A DNA stretch of 44,272 nt. It comes from Methylobacterium iners. GTDB taxonomy: Bacteria > Pseudomonadota > Alphaproteobacteria > Rhizobiales > Beijerinckiaceae. Of this stretch, positions 16,415-23,714 are shown in pieces. The position numbers were made by a program, and so were the translations under genes. Below the pieces are notes generated by a model that was not told the origin of the DNA, made no database searches, and saw nothing but the letters and a program-made list of their open reading frames with translations. How positions within the stretch are numbered: position 1 is the first letter of the stretch; the number at the start of each line of letters is the position of its first letter. The stretch is taken from the NCBI RefSeq assembly GCF_022179305.1, contig NZ_BPQP01000031.1, positions 1 through 44,272 of the forward strand, in the 5' to 3' direction.

Positions 16415-17962
16415 GTGACGACGAGGACGTCGAAGCCGCGCCGGCGCAGGGGGATCTCTCAGGTGCAACGCTTGCAGCGCACCTCCGCCATGATGCTCGC
16501 CGTGGCGATGGCGGTCCAGCCCTCGGCCGCCCAGACGCCCTCCGAGGAAGCGGCCCGGATCGCCGCGGAAGGCGTACGCATCGGCTCGAACCGCGGTGCC
16601 GGCAACGACCCGCAGACCTCGGTCGCCCAGCCCGAAGCCTCGGCCAAGCCCTCGGCGAACCTGAACACCTCGATCCAGGATCAGCTGGGCGATGCCGGAG
16701 ATCCCGGCGGCCTGCGCGCCTTCCTGAAGAGCCGCGGCATCACCTACAGCCTCACCTATATCGGCGAGAGCTTCGGCAACGTCACCGGCGGCTCGCGGCG
16801 CGGCGGCATCTACGAGGGGCGCCTCGACTTCCAGTTCGACGCCGACCTCGACGCCCTGATGGGCTGGCAGGGCGCCACCATCCACTCCAACCTCTACCAG
16901 ATCCACGGCACCGGGATCTCGCGCTACTACGTCAACAACTTCATCACGGTGAGCGCCATCGAGGCGCTGCCCTCTTCCCGCCTCTACGAGCTCTGGTTCG
17001 AGCAGAAGCTCTTCGACGGGCAGCTCGGGATCCGGTTCGGCCAGCTCGCCGCGGACACCGAGTTCGCGGTGAGCCAGACCGGCACCCTGTTCATCAACTC
17101 GACCTTCGGCTGGCCCAACATCATGGCCGTCATCATCCCGAGCGGCGGTCCGATCTATCCCCTCGCGGTGCCGGCCGTGCGCGCCAAATACGTGCCGAAC
17201 CCGAACTTCTCCCTGCAGGTCGGCGTCTTCGACGGGGACCCGGCCGGCCGGGCGCAACCCGACAACGACCCCGATCCGCAGCGGCGCAACCGCACCGGCA
17301 CCAACTTCCGCACCAACGATCCGGCGCTGGTCATCGCGGAGGCGGCCTACGCCTACAACATCGAGCGGGACGATCCGGGCGAGCCGGGCACGGTGACGCT
17401 CGGCGGCTGGTACCATTTCGGGCGCTTCGACAGCCCCCGCTTCGATCTTTCCGGACGCTCGCTCGCGGACCCCGACACCAGCGGCGTCGGTCGCCGCTTC
17501 CGGGGCAACAGCGGCCTCTACGGGATCATCGACCAGACCATCTACCGCGAGCCCGACGACCCGAACGACGGCGCCAGTGTCTTCCTGCGCCTGTCCGGCT
17601 CGCCGACCGACCGCAACCTCCTCGATTTCTACCTCGATGCCGGCATCGCCTACAAAGGCCTGCTGCCCGGCCGCTCCGACGACACCGTCGGCATCGCCTA
17701 CGCGCTGTCGCGGATCTCCCGCGCCGCGCGGGGCTTCGACACGGATTCGATCTTCCTCACCGGCGTCGCCGGCCCGCGCCGCAGCAGCGAGGCGGTAATC
17801 GAGGCGACCTACCAGGCCGTAATCGGCCCCGGCATCACGGTGCAGCCGAACTTCCAGTACGTCTTTCGTCCGAGCGGCGGCATCCCCAACCCGCGCGACC
17901 CCGAGGGCGGGCGGATCAAGAACGCCGCGGTGTTCGGCCTGCGGGCGATCATCCGGTACTGA
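16415..17962 (+). CDS. OprB-family carbohydrate-type porin
   Basis: An outer-membrane beta-barrel of the OprB family. A basic N-region (SKPRRRRGISQVQRLQR) precedes a hydrophobic segment (AMMLAVAMAVQ) and a likely cleavage after ASA-like PSAAQ. The mature part shows the family pattern: GITYSLTYIGESFGN, GRLDFQFDADLD, a YYVNN-type strand, LWFEQKLFDGQLGIRFGQL, and a terminal strand ending in VFGLRAIIRY with the C-terminal aromatic Tyr used by barrel assembly. The start GTG at 16415 follows AGGA closely; an internal ATG at 16490 would leave a shorter signal. It converges with the SRPBCC gene, stops 4 bases apart. Substrate unknown. Confidence 0.88.
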   Translation: MTTRTSKPRRRRGISQVQRLQRTSAMMLAVAMAVQPSAAQTPSEEAARIAAEGVRIGSNRGAGNDPQTSVAQPEASAKPSANLNTSIQDQLGDAGDPGGLRAFLKSRGITYSLTYIGESFGNVTGGSRRGGIYEGRLDFQFDADLDALMGWQGATIHSNLYQIHGTGISRYYVNNFITVSAIEALPSSRLYELWFEQKLFDGQLGIRFGQLAADTEFAVSQTGTLFINSTFGWPNIMAVIIPSGGPIYPLAVPAVRAKYVPNPNFSLQVGVFDGDPAGRAQPDNDPDPQRRNRTGTNFRTNDPALVIAEAAYAYNIERDDPGEPGTVTLGGWYHFGRFDSPRFDLSGRSLADPDTSGVGRRFRGNSGLYGIIDQTIYREPDDPNDGASVFLRLSGSPTDRNLLDFYLDAGIAYKGLLPGRSDDTVGIAYALSRISRAARGFDTDSIFLTGVAGPRRSSEAVIEATYQAVIGPGITVQPNFQYVFRPSGGIPNPRDPEGGRIKNAAVFGLRAIIRY

Positions 17963-17966
17963 GCGC

Positions 17967-18437
17967 TCAGCCCCGCGTGACCAGGGCGGCGAGCTGTTCG
18001 GCGCAGACGCCCCAGCCCTCGTGGAACCCCATCGCCTCGTGCGCCTCGCGGTCGGCCACCGTCCAGTGACGGATTCGGGCCGTGTAGCGGGTGCCGCCCT
18101 CCTCGGCCTCGAAGGTGAGGATCAGGGTCATGAAGGGTTTTTCCGAGGGGACCCAGGCCTCCGTGAACGCGTCGGTGACGACGAGGCGCTCGTTCTCGAC
18201 GACTTCGAGGTAGACGCCCCGGTTCGGCATGTCCTGACCGTCGGGAGAGCGCATGACGATGCGATTGGCGCCGCCGGGCCGCACGTCGAGCTCGGCGAAG
18301 GGGGTCGTGTAGGGCAGGGGCGCGAACCATTGCTTGAGCAGCTCGGGATCGGTCCAGGCCCGGTAGATTGCCGCCGGCGGCGCCGCGATGTGGCGGGTCA
18401 GGACGAGCTCGCGGTTCTCGGTGGGATCGTCGGTCAT
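17967..18437 (-). CDS. SRPBCC (AHSA1-like/START) family protein
   Basis: A 156-residue cytoplasmic protein with the Bet v1-like fold used to bind small hydrophobic ligands. Family signs are LVLTRHIAAPPAAIYRAWTDPELLKQWF near the start, PYTTPFAELDVRPGGANRIVM in the middle, and the long C-terminal helix with GFHEGWGVCAEQLAAL. It lies 30 bases downstream of the VOC gene on the same strand. Pairs of AHSA1 and VOC/DGPF proteins are common near ECF42-like sigma factors. A shared regulon with the sigma gene upstream is possible but not shown. Ligand unknown. Confidence 0.92.
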   Translation of the reverse strand: MTDDPTENRELVLTRHIAAPPAAIYRAWTDPELLKQWFAPLPYTTPFAELDVRPGGANRIVMRSPDGQDMPNRGVYLEVVENERLVVTDAFTEAWVPSEKPFMTLILTFEAEEGGTRYTARIRHWTVADREAHEAMGFHEGWGVCAEQLAALVTRG

Positions 18438-18467
18438 TGAAGGTCTCCGGGCTGGCGAGCGGCGGGG

Positions 18468-18878
18468 TCAGCGCTTCTGCTGGTTCATGGCCCAGAGCAC
18501 GCCGAAGGGGTCGCGCAGCTGGCCGTAGCGGTCGCCCCAGAACATCTCGGAGGGCGGCATCACGCTCTCGGCGCCGGCCTCGACCGCGTGCGCGAAGCGG
18601 GAATCGATGTCGTCCACCATGAGGGTCATCGTGAAGCCCTGCGGCGCCTGCCAGGGATGACCGTGGTCGGGGAAAGCGTCGCTCAGCATCAGCGAGGAGC
18701 CGTTGACGTGCAGGTGGACGTGCATGGTGCGGCCCTGATCGTCCACCGGCATGGCGGCGGCGATCGTGGCGCCGAACGCCCGCTCGTAGAAGGCGGCGGC
18801 CTTCATGGCGCCGTCGACGGTCAGGTAGGTGACGAGGCCGCCCTTCACCTCGGGGGCCGCGTAGGTCTGCGTCGTCAT
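18468..18878 (-). CDS. VOC (glyoxalase/PhnB-like) family protein
   Basis: A 136-residue vicinal-oxygen-chelate fold protein of the PhnB-like branch. It shows GGLVTYLTVDGAMKAAAFYERAFGA, MHVHLHVNGSSLMLSDAFPD and a second half with FTMTLMVDDIDSRFAHAVEAGAE plus WGDRYGQLRDPFGVLWAMNQ. Both beta-alpha-beta-beta-beta modules are therefore present. The start ATG at 18878 has GAGGGAG about eight bases upstream. It precedes the SRPBCC gene by 30 bases. Members range from antibiotic-resistance proteins to enzymes; no reaction can be assigned. Confidence 0.92.
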   Translation of the reverse strand: MTTQTYAAPEVKGGLVTYLTVDGAMKAAAFYERAFGATIAAAMPVDDQGRTMHVHLHVNGSSLMLSDAFPDHGHPWQAPQGFTMTLMVDDIDSRFAHAVEAGAESVMPPSEMFWGDRYGQLRDPFGVLWAMNQQKR

Positions 18879-18988
18879 GGATGGTCTCCCTCGTGCTGAG
18901 CTTTTCTCGGTCGCGCGCCTTCAAGACGAAGCTGGGCCGCGATGTCCGACAATCGCGGCGAGATTTTCTTGCGGCTGGCCTTGGAGGG

Positions 18989-19231
18989 CATACGGTTTCC
19001 GGTCAATTCGAATGGTGGCCTCACGCATGCCCTTTCCCGGACGGGCGGAGCGAAGCGGAACCCAATCCGGGACCCGGCGCAGGAAGTCGCGAAGCGCCCG
19101 ACCTTCCGTGCCGTGGTCATGAGCCGCTGATGCGGCCTTTGTTGCACCGGATTCCGGATCGCCTTGCGCTGACGCTCCAGGCGTCCGGGAAAGGGCGGAA
19201 GTAACCCGAAGCGACCAGCCGGAAACCGTAT
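18989..19231. repeat. Nested palindromic intergenic element
   Basis: This fills most of the 352-base gene-free gap 18879-19230. Outer inverted arms share ATACGGTTTCCGG (about 18990-19002 and 19219-19231). Inner arms are an exact 15-bp inverted pair, GCCCTTTCCCGGACG at 19029-19043 and its complement at 19182-19196. The similarity continues inward (GGAGCG, AGCG, ATCCGG aligned between the arms). The whole could fold as a long imperfect hairpin of repeat (MITE- or REP-like) character. No coding gene is supported here. Confidence 0.6.
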
Positions 19232-20496
19232 CAGACCCTTTCCCCTTCCGCCGCCGGCGTGTGCGCGCGCATCAGGCCGTCGAGGTGGCGGCGGATGCGG
19301 GCGGCCTCCGTGACGGAGCCGGCGAGCGCGATGGCCCGGTCGAAGGCGGCGCGCGCCTCGCCCGCCCGGCCGAGCTGCAGCAGCAGCCCGCCCTTCACCC
19401 CGAAGAAGTGGACGTAGCCCGAGAGCCGGGCGTCGAGCGGCTCGATCATCGCGAGCGCCGCTTCCGGCCCGTGGACCTTGCCGAACGCGACCGCCCGGTT
19501 GAGGGTCACCACGGGCGAGGGCTGCAGCCGCTCCAGCGCGGCGTAGAGCGCGTCGATCTGCGCCCAATCCGTCTCCGCCGGATGCGGGGCGCGGGCGTGC
19601 AGCGCGGCGATGGCGGCCTGGATCTGGTAGGGGCCGGGCCGGCGGTGGCGCATGGCCTTGTCGAGGAGGGCCAAGCCCTCCGCGATCATGCGGCCGTCCC
19701 AGAGCGCCCGATCCTGATCCTCGAGGAGCACGATCTCGCCGTCCGTATCGTGCCGGGCGGCGGCGCGGGAATGCTGGAGCAGCATCAGGGCGGCCAGCCC
19801 CATCATCTCGGGCTCGGTCTGGAACAGGCGCAGGAGGAGGCGCGCGAGCCGGATGGCCTCGTCGCAGAGCTGCGCGCGCACCGAGCCGTCGCCCGCGTAG
19901 TAGCCCTCGTTGAAGACGAGGTAGACCATCGCCGCCACCGCTCCGAGGCGCTCGGACCGCTCGGCCGGGCCCGGCGCCTCGAAGGGCACCTCGGCGCCCG
20001 CGATCCGGGCCTTGGCCCGGGTGATGCGCTGCTCCATCGCCGCCTCGCTGACGAGGAAGGCTCGGGCGATCTGCTTCACGCTGAGGCCGGAGACGATGCG
20101 CAGCGCCAGGGCGATCTGCTGGGCCGGCGGCAGGTCCGGGTGGCCGCAGACGAAGAGGAGCCGCAGGATATCGTCCCGGTAGTGCGCGCCGTCGAGGCGC
20201 TCCGCCAACGGTGTCTCGGCGTCGTCGAGGTCCGAGATCGCCGCGTCCTCCGGCAGCGGGTCCTGCCGATTCCGGCGGCGCAGGCCGTCGAGGGCGGCGT
20301 TGCGGCCGACGAGGATGAGCCAGGCTGCGGGATCGCGCGGCGGTCCGTTGACCGGCCAGGATTTCAGGGCGCGCAGGCAGGCGTCCTGAAACGCTTCCTC
20401 GGCGGTGTCGAGATCGCGGAAGTAGCGCAGCAGGGCGCCCACCGCCTGCGGGCGAGCCGCGACCAGGGCGGCGTCGATCCAAACGGCCTCGCTCAT
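19231..20496 (-). CDS. ECF sigma factor with C-terminal extension (ECF42/SigJ-like)
   Basis: An alternative RNA polymerase sigma factor. The 421-residue protein has the sigma-2 region (RYFRDLDTAEEAFQDACLRALK), sigma-4 (GLSVKQIARAFLVSEAAMEQRITRAKARI) and then a long C-terminal helical extension. The extension includes MVYLVFNEGYY and TPR-like LNRAVAFGKVHGPEAALAM. This arrangement fits the DUF6596-type group (ECF42), which has no classical membrane anti-sigma factor and pairs with DGPF/YciI proteins. The ATG at 20496 overlaps the YciI stop by four bases (ATGA). The conserved partner gene fits the group, so the extension probably serves regulation. Confidence 0.9.
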   Translation of the reverse strand: MSEAVWIDAALVAARPQAVGALLRYFRDLDTAEEAFQDACLRALKSWPVNGPPRDPAAWLILVGRNAALDGLRRRNRQDPLPEDAAISDLDDAETPLAERLDGAHYRDDILRLLFVCGHPDLPPAQQIALALRIVSGLSVKQIARAFLVSEAAMEQRITRAKARIAGAEVPFEAPGPAERSERLGAVAAMVYLVFNEGYYAGDGSVRAQLCDEAIRLARLLLRLFQTEPEMMGLAALMLLQHSRAAARHDTDGEIVLLEDQDRALWDGRMIAEGLALLDKAMRHRRPGPYQIQAAIAALHARAPHPAETDWAQIDALYAALERLQPSPVVTLNRAVAFGKVHGPEAALAMIEPLDARLSGYVHFFGVKGGLLLQLGRAGEARAAFDRAIALAGSVTEAARIRRHLDGLMRAHTPAAEGERV

Positions 20497-20894
20497 GCCC
20501 GCGAGGCCTCGCGCGCTTCGGGCAAGCCCCCGCGGGCATCGGGAATGTAGAGGGCGATGGGCCGAATCTCGTAGGCCCCGCCGGGATTGGCCGCGGCCAG
20601 ATCCCGGGCGACCCCGAGCGCCTCGTCGAGGTCGGCGACCTCGATCAGGTAGAAGCCGAGCAGCTGCTCCTTCGTCTCGGCGAAGGGACCGTCGATGACG
20701 AGCGGCGGGTCCTGCGACTTGCGCAGCGTCGTGGCCGCCGTGGTCGGCAGGAGCCGCAGGGCCGGCCCGAGCCTGCCCTCCCGCGTCAGCCGCTCGTGCA
20801 CGACGCCGAGCCGGGCCATGACGGCCTCGTCCTCGGCCTTGCTCCAGGACCAGACCACGTCCTCGTCGTTGTAGCAGAGGATGGCGTAGAGCAT
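20493..20894 (-). CDS. YciI/DGPF domain protein coupled to the sigma factor
   Basis: A 133-residue YCII-related protein. It begins MLYAILCYNDEDVVWSWSK, and the DGPF signature is seen in VIDGPFAETKEQLLGFYLIEV, followed by ALGVARDLAAANPG and IRPIALYI. Members of this group are regularly encoded beside ECF42-type sigma genes. The start ATG at 20894 has a strong GGAGGGG upstream and the stop overlaps the sigma gene start. It may act as a ligand-responsive regulator or enzyme; the biochemical role is not known. Confidence 0.92.
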   Translation of the reverse strand: MLYAILCYNDEDVVWSWSKAEDEAVMARLGVVHERLTREGRLGPALRLLPTTAATTLRKSQDPPLVIDGPFAETKEQLLGFYLIEVADLDEALGVARDLAAANPGGAYEIRPIALYIPDARGGLPEAREASRA

Positions 20895-20973
20895 CCCGAC
20901 CCCTCCCGTGTCGCCCGAGGACGCAGGGATACGCCTGCAGCCGACAGGGGCGCACGAAAATTTCGTGGGCCGT

Positions 20974-22398
20974 CTACTCCGCCGCCGGCCGGTGCAGGCC
21001 GAGCACCCGCGCGGTTCGCGCGCGCGCCTCGCCGGGCTCGGCCTCGGCCCCGCTGAGGGTGCGGCGGGCGTCGTTGACCGCGGCGTGGACCGCATCGATG
21101 GCCAGGATCAGCGCGCTCACCGTGCGGTTGTCCATGTTGCGCTCCCGCGCCTGGCGGACGACGTCGGCGACGAGGTCGTCGGTCTCCGCCACGAGCCCGT
21201 CGAGGTCGGCCTTGCTCCGGGCGGCGCGGACCTCCTTGAGGATGTCGAGGAGCCGGTCGAGCACGACGTCGACCCGCTCGCGGCGCTTGCGGGCGAGCCG
21301 CTGGCCGAGCCAGGCGACGCCCGAGCCGATCGTGCCGCCGAAGAAGGCGAGCAGGTAGATGTAATCCTCGTAGCGCTCGAACAGGGTCTGCTGCTCGCGC
21401 TCGAAGTAGTCCACGGCGCCCGGGTGGTTGGGCAGCCGCGCGCTGGTGGCCGCCACCGTCGATTCGAAGTCCGGGGCCTTCATCTGGTTGGCGAGCGGCG
21501 CCACCGGGGCGAGGCGTCCCCGCCATTCGAACAGGTGCTGGGTGACCGAGGCGACGGCGTAGCGGTTGACGTTGCCGCGTGCCATCAGCCTGTAGCTGGC
21601 CCCGACGGTCTTGATGTCCTCGTCCGGGCGCTGCGGCCGCCCGCCGAAGGTGCCGGCGGGGATCGTCGTCGCCTGCAGCTCGGGGCTGCGCTGGATGATC
21701 GCCTCGCTGTCGGGCACCGCGATCAGCGTGACCCCCTTGTCGGCCGAGGCCGCCTCGACGGCCCGGACCGTGGAGATCGCGGGCTTCGAGACCGGCGAGG
21801 CGATCACCGCGACGGCATCGACCCGGCCCTCCTCGAGCGCCCGGGTCACGTCGCCGGCCCGCAGGGTGACGAGGGCGACGCGGCCCGCCGGCAGGAGCTT
21901 GCCCGGCTCGGTCTCGGCCTCGCTCGCCGCGGTGAAATCGTAGAAGGTCAGGAGGTTGGCGACGAAGGCCTGGTCCGCGCCGTGGCGCTCCACGATGCCG
22001 AGACGCTTGCGCGAGAGGTCCGGGAAGCTCGCGATGCCGCTGGCAGAGGGTGCGGCGAGGATCAGCGCCTCCTCGTGCAGGACGGCGAGGGTGAGGCCGT
22101 TCTCGGGGAGCAGCACGTCGGGCCGCACCACCGCGAGGTCGGCCTTGTTCGCCTGGAGCGCGGCGGCGCTGTCGCGCACGTCCGCGTATTGCAGCACCTT
22201 GAGGCGGATATCCTCGCGGTTGCGGGCGAGCGCCTGGGCGTAGGCGGTCATCAGCCCAGCCTCGGCGCCGTCGCGCGGCCCCACGGCCACCGTCAGGGTG
22301 TTCGGCCGCGACAGGTAGACGATGGTGGCGGCCACCACCGCGAGGCCGAGGGCGAGCAGGATGAGGAGCCACTCGCGCCGCAGGAGGATTGACGGCAT
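20974..22398 (-). CDS. TAXI-family TRAP solute-binding protein with membrane anchors
   Basis: A 474-residue periplasm-facing solute receptor of the TAXI group. An N-terminal membrane helix (LLILLALGLAVVAATIVYL) anchors it. The ligand-binding region shows VAVGPRDGAEAGLMTAYAQAL, the ADLAVVRPD signature, FPDLSRKRLGIV, and PELQATTIPAGTFGG. A second hydrophobic stretch (YIYLLAFFGGTIGSGVAWL) lies near residues 342-360 and is followed by a helical cytoplasmic-type tail (LLDILKEVRAARSKADLDG). No TRAP membrane genes are adjacent. A good GAGAGGA precedes the ATG at 22398. It diverges from recX with only 18 bases between start codons. Ligand unknown; a signalling role with the tail is possible. Confidence 0.85.
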   Translation of the reverse strand: MPSILLRREWLLILLALGLAVVAATIVYLSRPNTLTVAVGPRDGAEAGLMTAYAQALARNREDIRLKVLQYADVRDSAAALQANKADLAVVRPDVLLPENGLTLAVLHEEALILAAPSASGIASFPDLSRKRLGIVERHGADQAFVANLLTFYDFTAASEAETEPGKLLPAGRVALVTLRAGDVTRALEEGRVDAVAVIASPVSKPAISTVRAVEAASADKGVTLIAVPDSEAIIQRSPELQATTIPAGTFGGRPQRPDEDIKTVGASYRLMARGNVNRYAVASVTQHLFEWRGRLAPVAPLANQMKAPDFESTVAATSARLPNHPGAVDYFEREQQTLFERYEDYIYLLAFFGGTIGSGVAWLGQRLARKRRERVDVVLDRLLDILKEVRAARSKADLDGLVAETDDLVADVVRQARERNMDNRTVSALILAIDAVHAAVNDARRTLSGAEAEPGEARARTARVLGLHRPAAE

Positions 22399-22416
22399 CC
22401 CCGATCCTCTCCCTTC

Positions 22417-23073
22417 GTGAAAGCGTTAACGATACCGACCGTGACCCCGAAAGCTGTCTGGACCGTGAAGAACCCGGCGACCTCGCGAAGTGTTGCATCG
22501 CGCCACGACGCGGAGGCGAAGCCGCGCAAGCCGCCCCGCCCGGTGAGCGAGGCCTATCTCGAGCGGGCTGCCCTGCACTACCTCGAACGCTACAGCGCCT
22601 CGGTCGCGATGCTGCGTCGCACGCTCCTGCGCAAGGTCGAGACGCGCTGCCGCCTGCGCGGCGAGGAGGCCGAGCCCTTCGCCCCGATGGTCGAGGCGGT
22701 CGTGGCGCGCGCGGTCTCCTCCGGCCTCGTCGACGATGCCCGCTTCACCGCCGCCCGTGTCGCGACCCTGCGCCGGCGCGGCACCTCGGCCCGGGGCCTC
22801 GCGGCCAAGCTCGCCGCGAAGGGCGTCGCCCGGGACCTCGTCGAGGCGACGCTCTCGGCCGAGCGGGACGCGGAGGAGGGCGGCGACGCCGAGGCCGCCG
22901 CGGCGCAGGCCTATGCCAAGCGCCGCCGGCTCGGTCCCTGGCGGCGGCCCGACACCCGCGAGGCCCACCGCGAGCGCGACCTCGCGGCGCTCGCGCGAGC
23001 CGGGTTCCCCTACGCGCTGGCGCGCCGGACGATTGAGGCTCACTCGGAGGAGGCGGGCCCAAAAGACGTGTAA
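22417..23073 (+). CDS. recX: RecX family regulator of RecA
   Basis: A cytoplasmic all-helical protein that caps or modulates RecA filaments in homologous recombination. The body carries the RecX three-helix repeats: YLERAALHYLERYSASVAMLRR, VVARAVSSGLVDDARF, and AARVATLRRRGTSARGL. LAAKGVARDLVEATL and a late FPYALARRTIEAH follow. The start is unsure. A GTG at 22417 opens the frame only 18 bases from the divergent TAXI gene with no clear ribosome-binding site. Downstream GTG codons (22441, 22465) could give a 202- to 210-residue protein. No recA is adjacent, as is common in alphaproteobacteria. Confidence 0.88.
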   Translation: MKALTIPTVTPKAVWTVKNPATSRSVASRHDAEAKPRKPPRPVSEAYLERAALHYLERYSASVAMLRRTLLRKVETRCRLRGEEAEPFAPMVEAVVARAVSSGLVDDARFTAARVATLRRRGTSARGLAAKLAAKGVARDLVEATLSAERDAEEGGDAEAAAAQAYAKRRRLGPWRRPDTREAHRERDLAALARAGFPYALARRTIEAHSEEAGPKDV

Positions 23074-23150
23074 TAGAAATCTATGGTTGCGCTTCCGCTT
23101 TCAGGCGTGGGAACTGGGAAGTAGCAACGCTCTCGAACTCTGGCCCGTAC

Positions 23151-23714
23151 ATGCCGAAGCTTAGCTATACCGCGCCGCCGCCTTCCTTAATGAGAGAACT
23201 ACGCGAGGTGGCCATTGATGCGGGTAGGCTCGCAGAGGAACTCGCCCGCGCCAACCGGCTGCCGCCGGATTTTCCGATCGAGCAACTTCAAGACCTTATC
23301 GCCGGCCTCTGCGTGCTCCCGACTGGCACGGCCGAGGGCTGTCGCGCCCCCCTCGAATATGCCCGCTCGCGCCTTCCTGCGATCCGGCGCGCATTCATTC
23401 AGACCGAGGAACAGTCGCGCCTTCCGCGTGCGGACGAAGAGGCGCCCCCTCCGCTCACACGCGGCATGGTGATCGACCAGAGGCTCGGTGCATTGATCAG
23501 CTCCGTTACCACGGCGCTCGACGAGTACCGCGACCTAGCGTCCCTCGCTGAGGACGATGTTGCGGATACCGCTCCCTCCGTCCCCAGGACCCGGAATCGC
23601 GCGAGGCGGTCGCTGCGATGGCGGCGGCTAGGGATGCGGAGAGCGGGCTCGGCCGAGCGGCCGAAGAGGTCGGTCGTCTTGCCATTCCCGATTCGGTTCG
23701 GGCGGATGACCTGA
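23151..23714 (+). CDS. N-terminal part of a probably split leucine-rich-repeat gene
   Basis: An open frame of 187 residues whose first 145 look protein-like: MPKLSYTAPPPSLMRELREVA, FPIEQLQDLIAGLCVLPTG, MVIDQRLGALISSVTTAL. The remaining 42 residues are Arg-rich and look out of frame (RTRNRARRSLRWRR). At 23582-23585 a CCCC run allows a one-base slip. The -1 frame reads SVPQDPESREAVAAM and continues into the LRR frame starting at 23618. A fused product of about 582 residues results. So this is most likely the 5' half of one gene broken by loss of a C, or fused by programmed slippage. I recognise no domain in the N-terminal part. Confidence 0.6.
   Translation: MPKLSYTAPPPSLMRELREVAIDAGRLAEELARANRLPPDFPIEQLQDLIAGLCVLPTGTAEGCRAPLEYARSRLPAIRRAFIQTEEQSRLPRADEEAPPPLTRGMVIDQRLGALISSVTTALDEYRDLASLAEDDVADTAPSVPRTRNRARRSLRWRRLGMRRAGSAERPKRSVVLPFPIRFGRMT

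Noticed and set aside
18875-18991. 38-residue minus-strand frame just before the VOC gene with an ATGA overlap
   Set aside because: The ribosome-binding site is weak, it starts within the palindromic element, and the VOC gene has its own good site. Kept as a low-probability candidate only.
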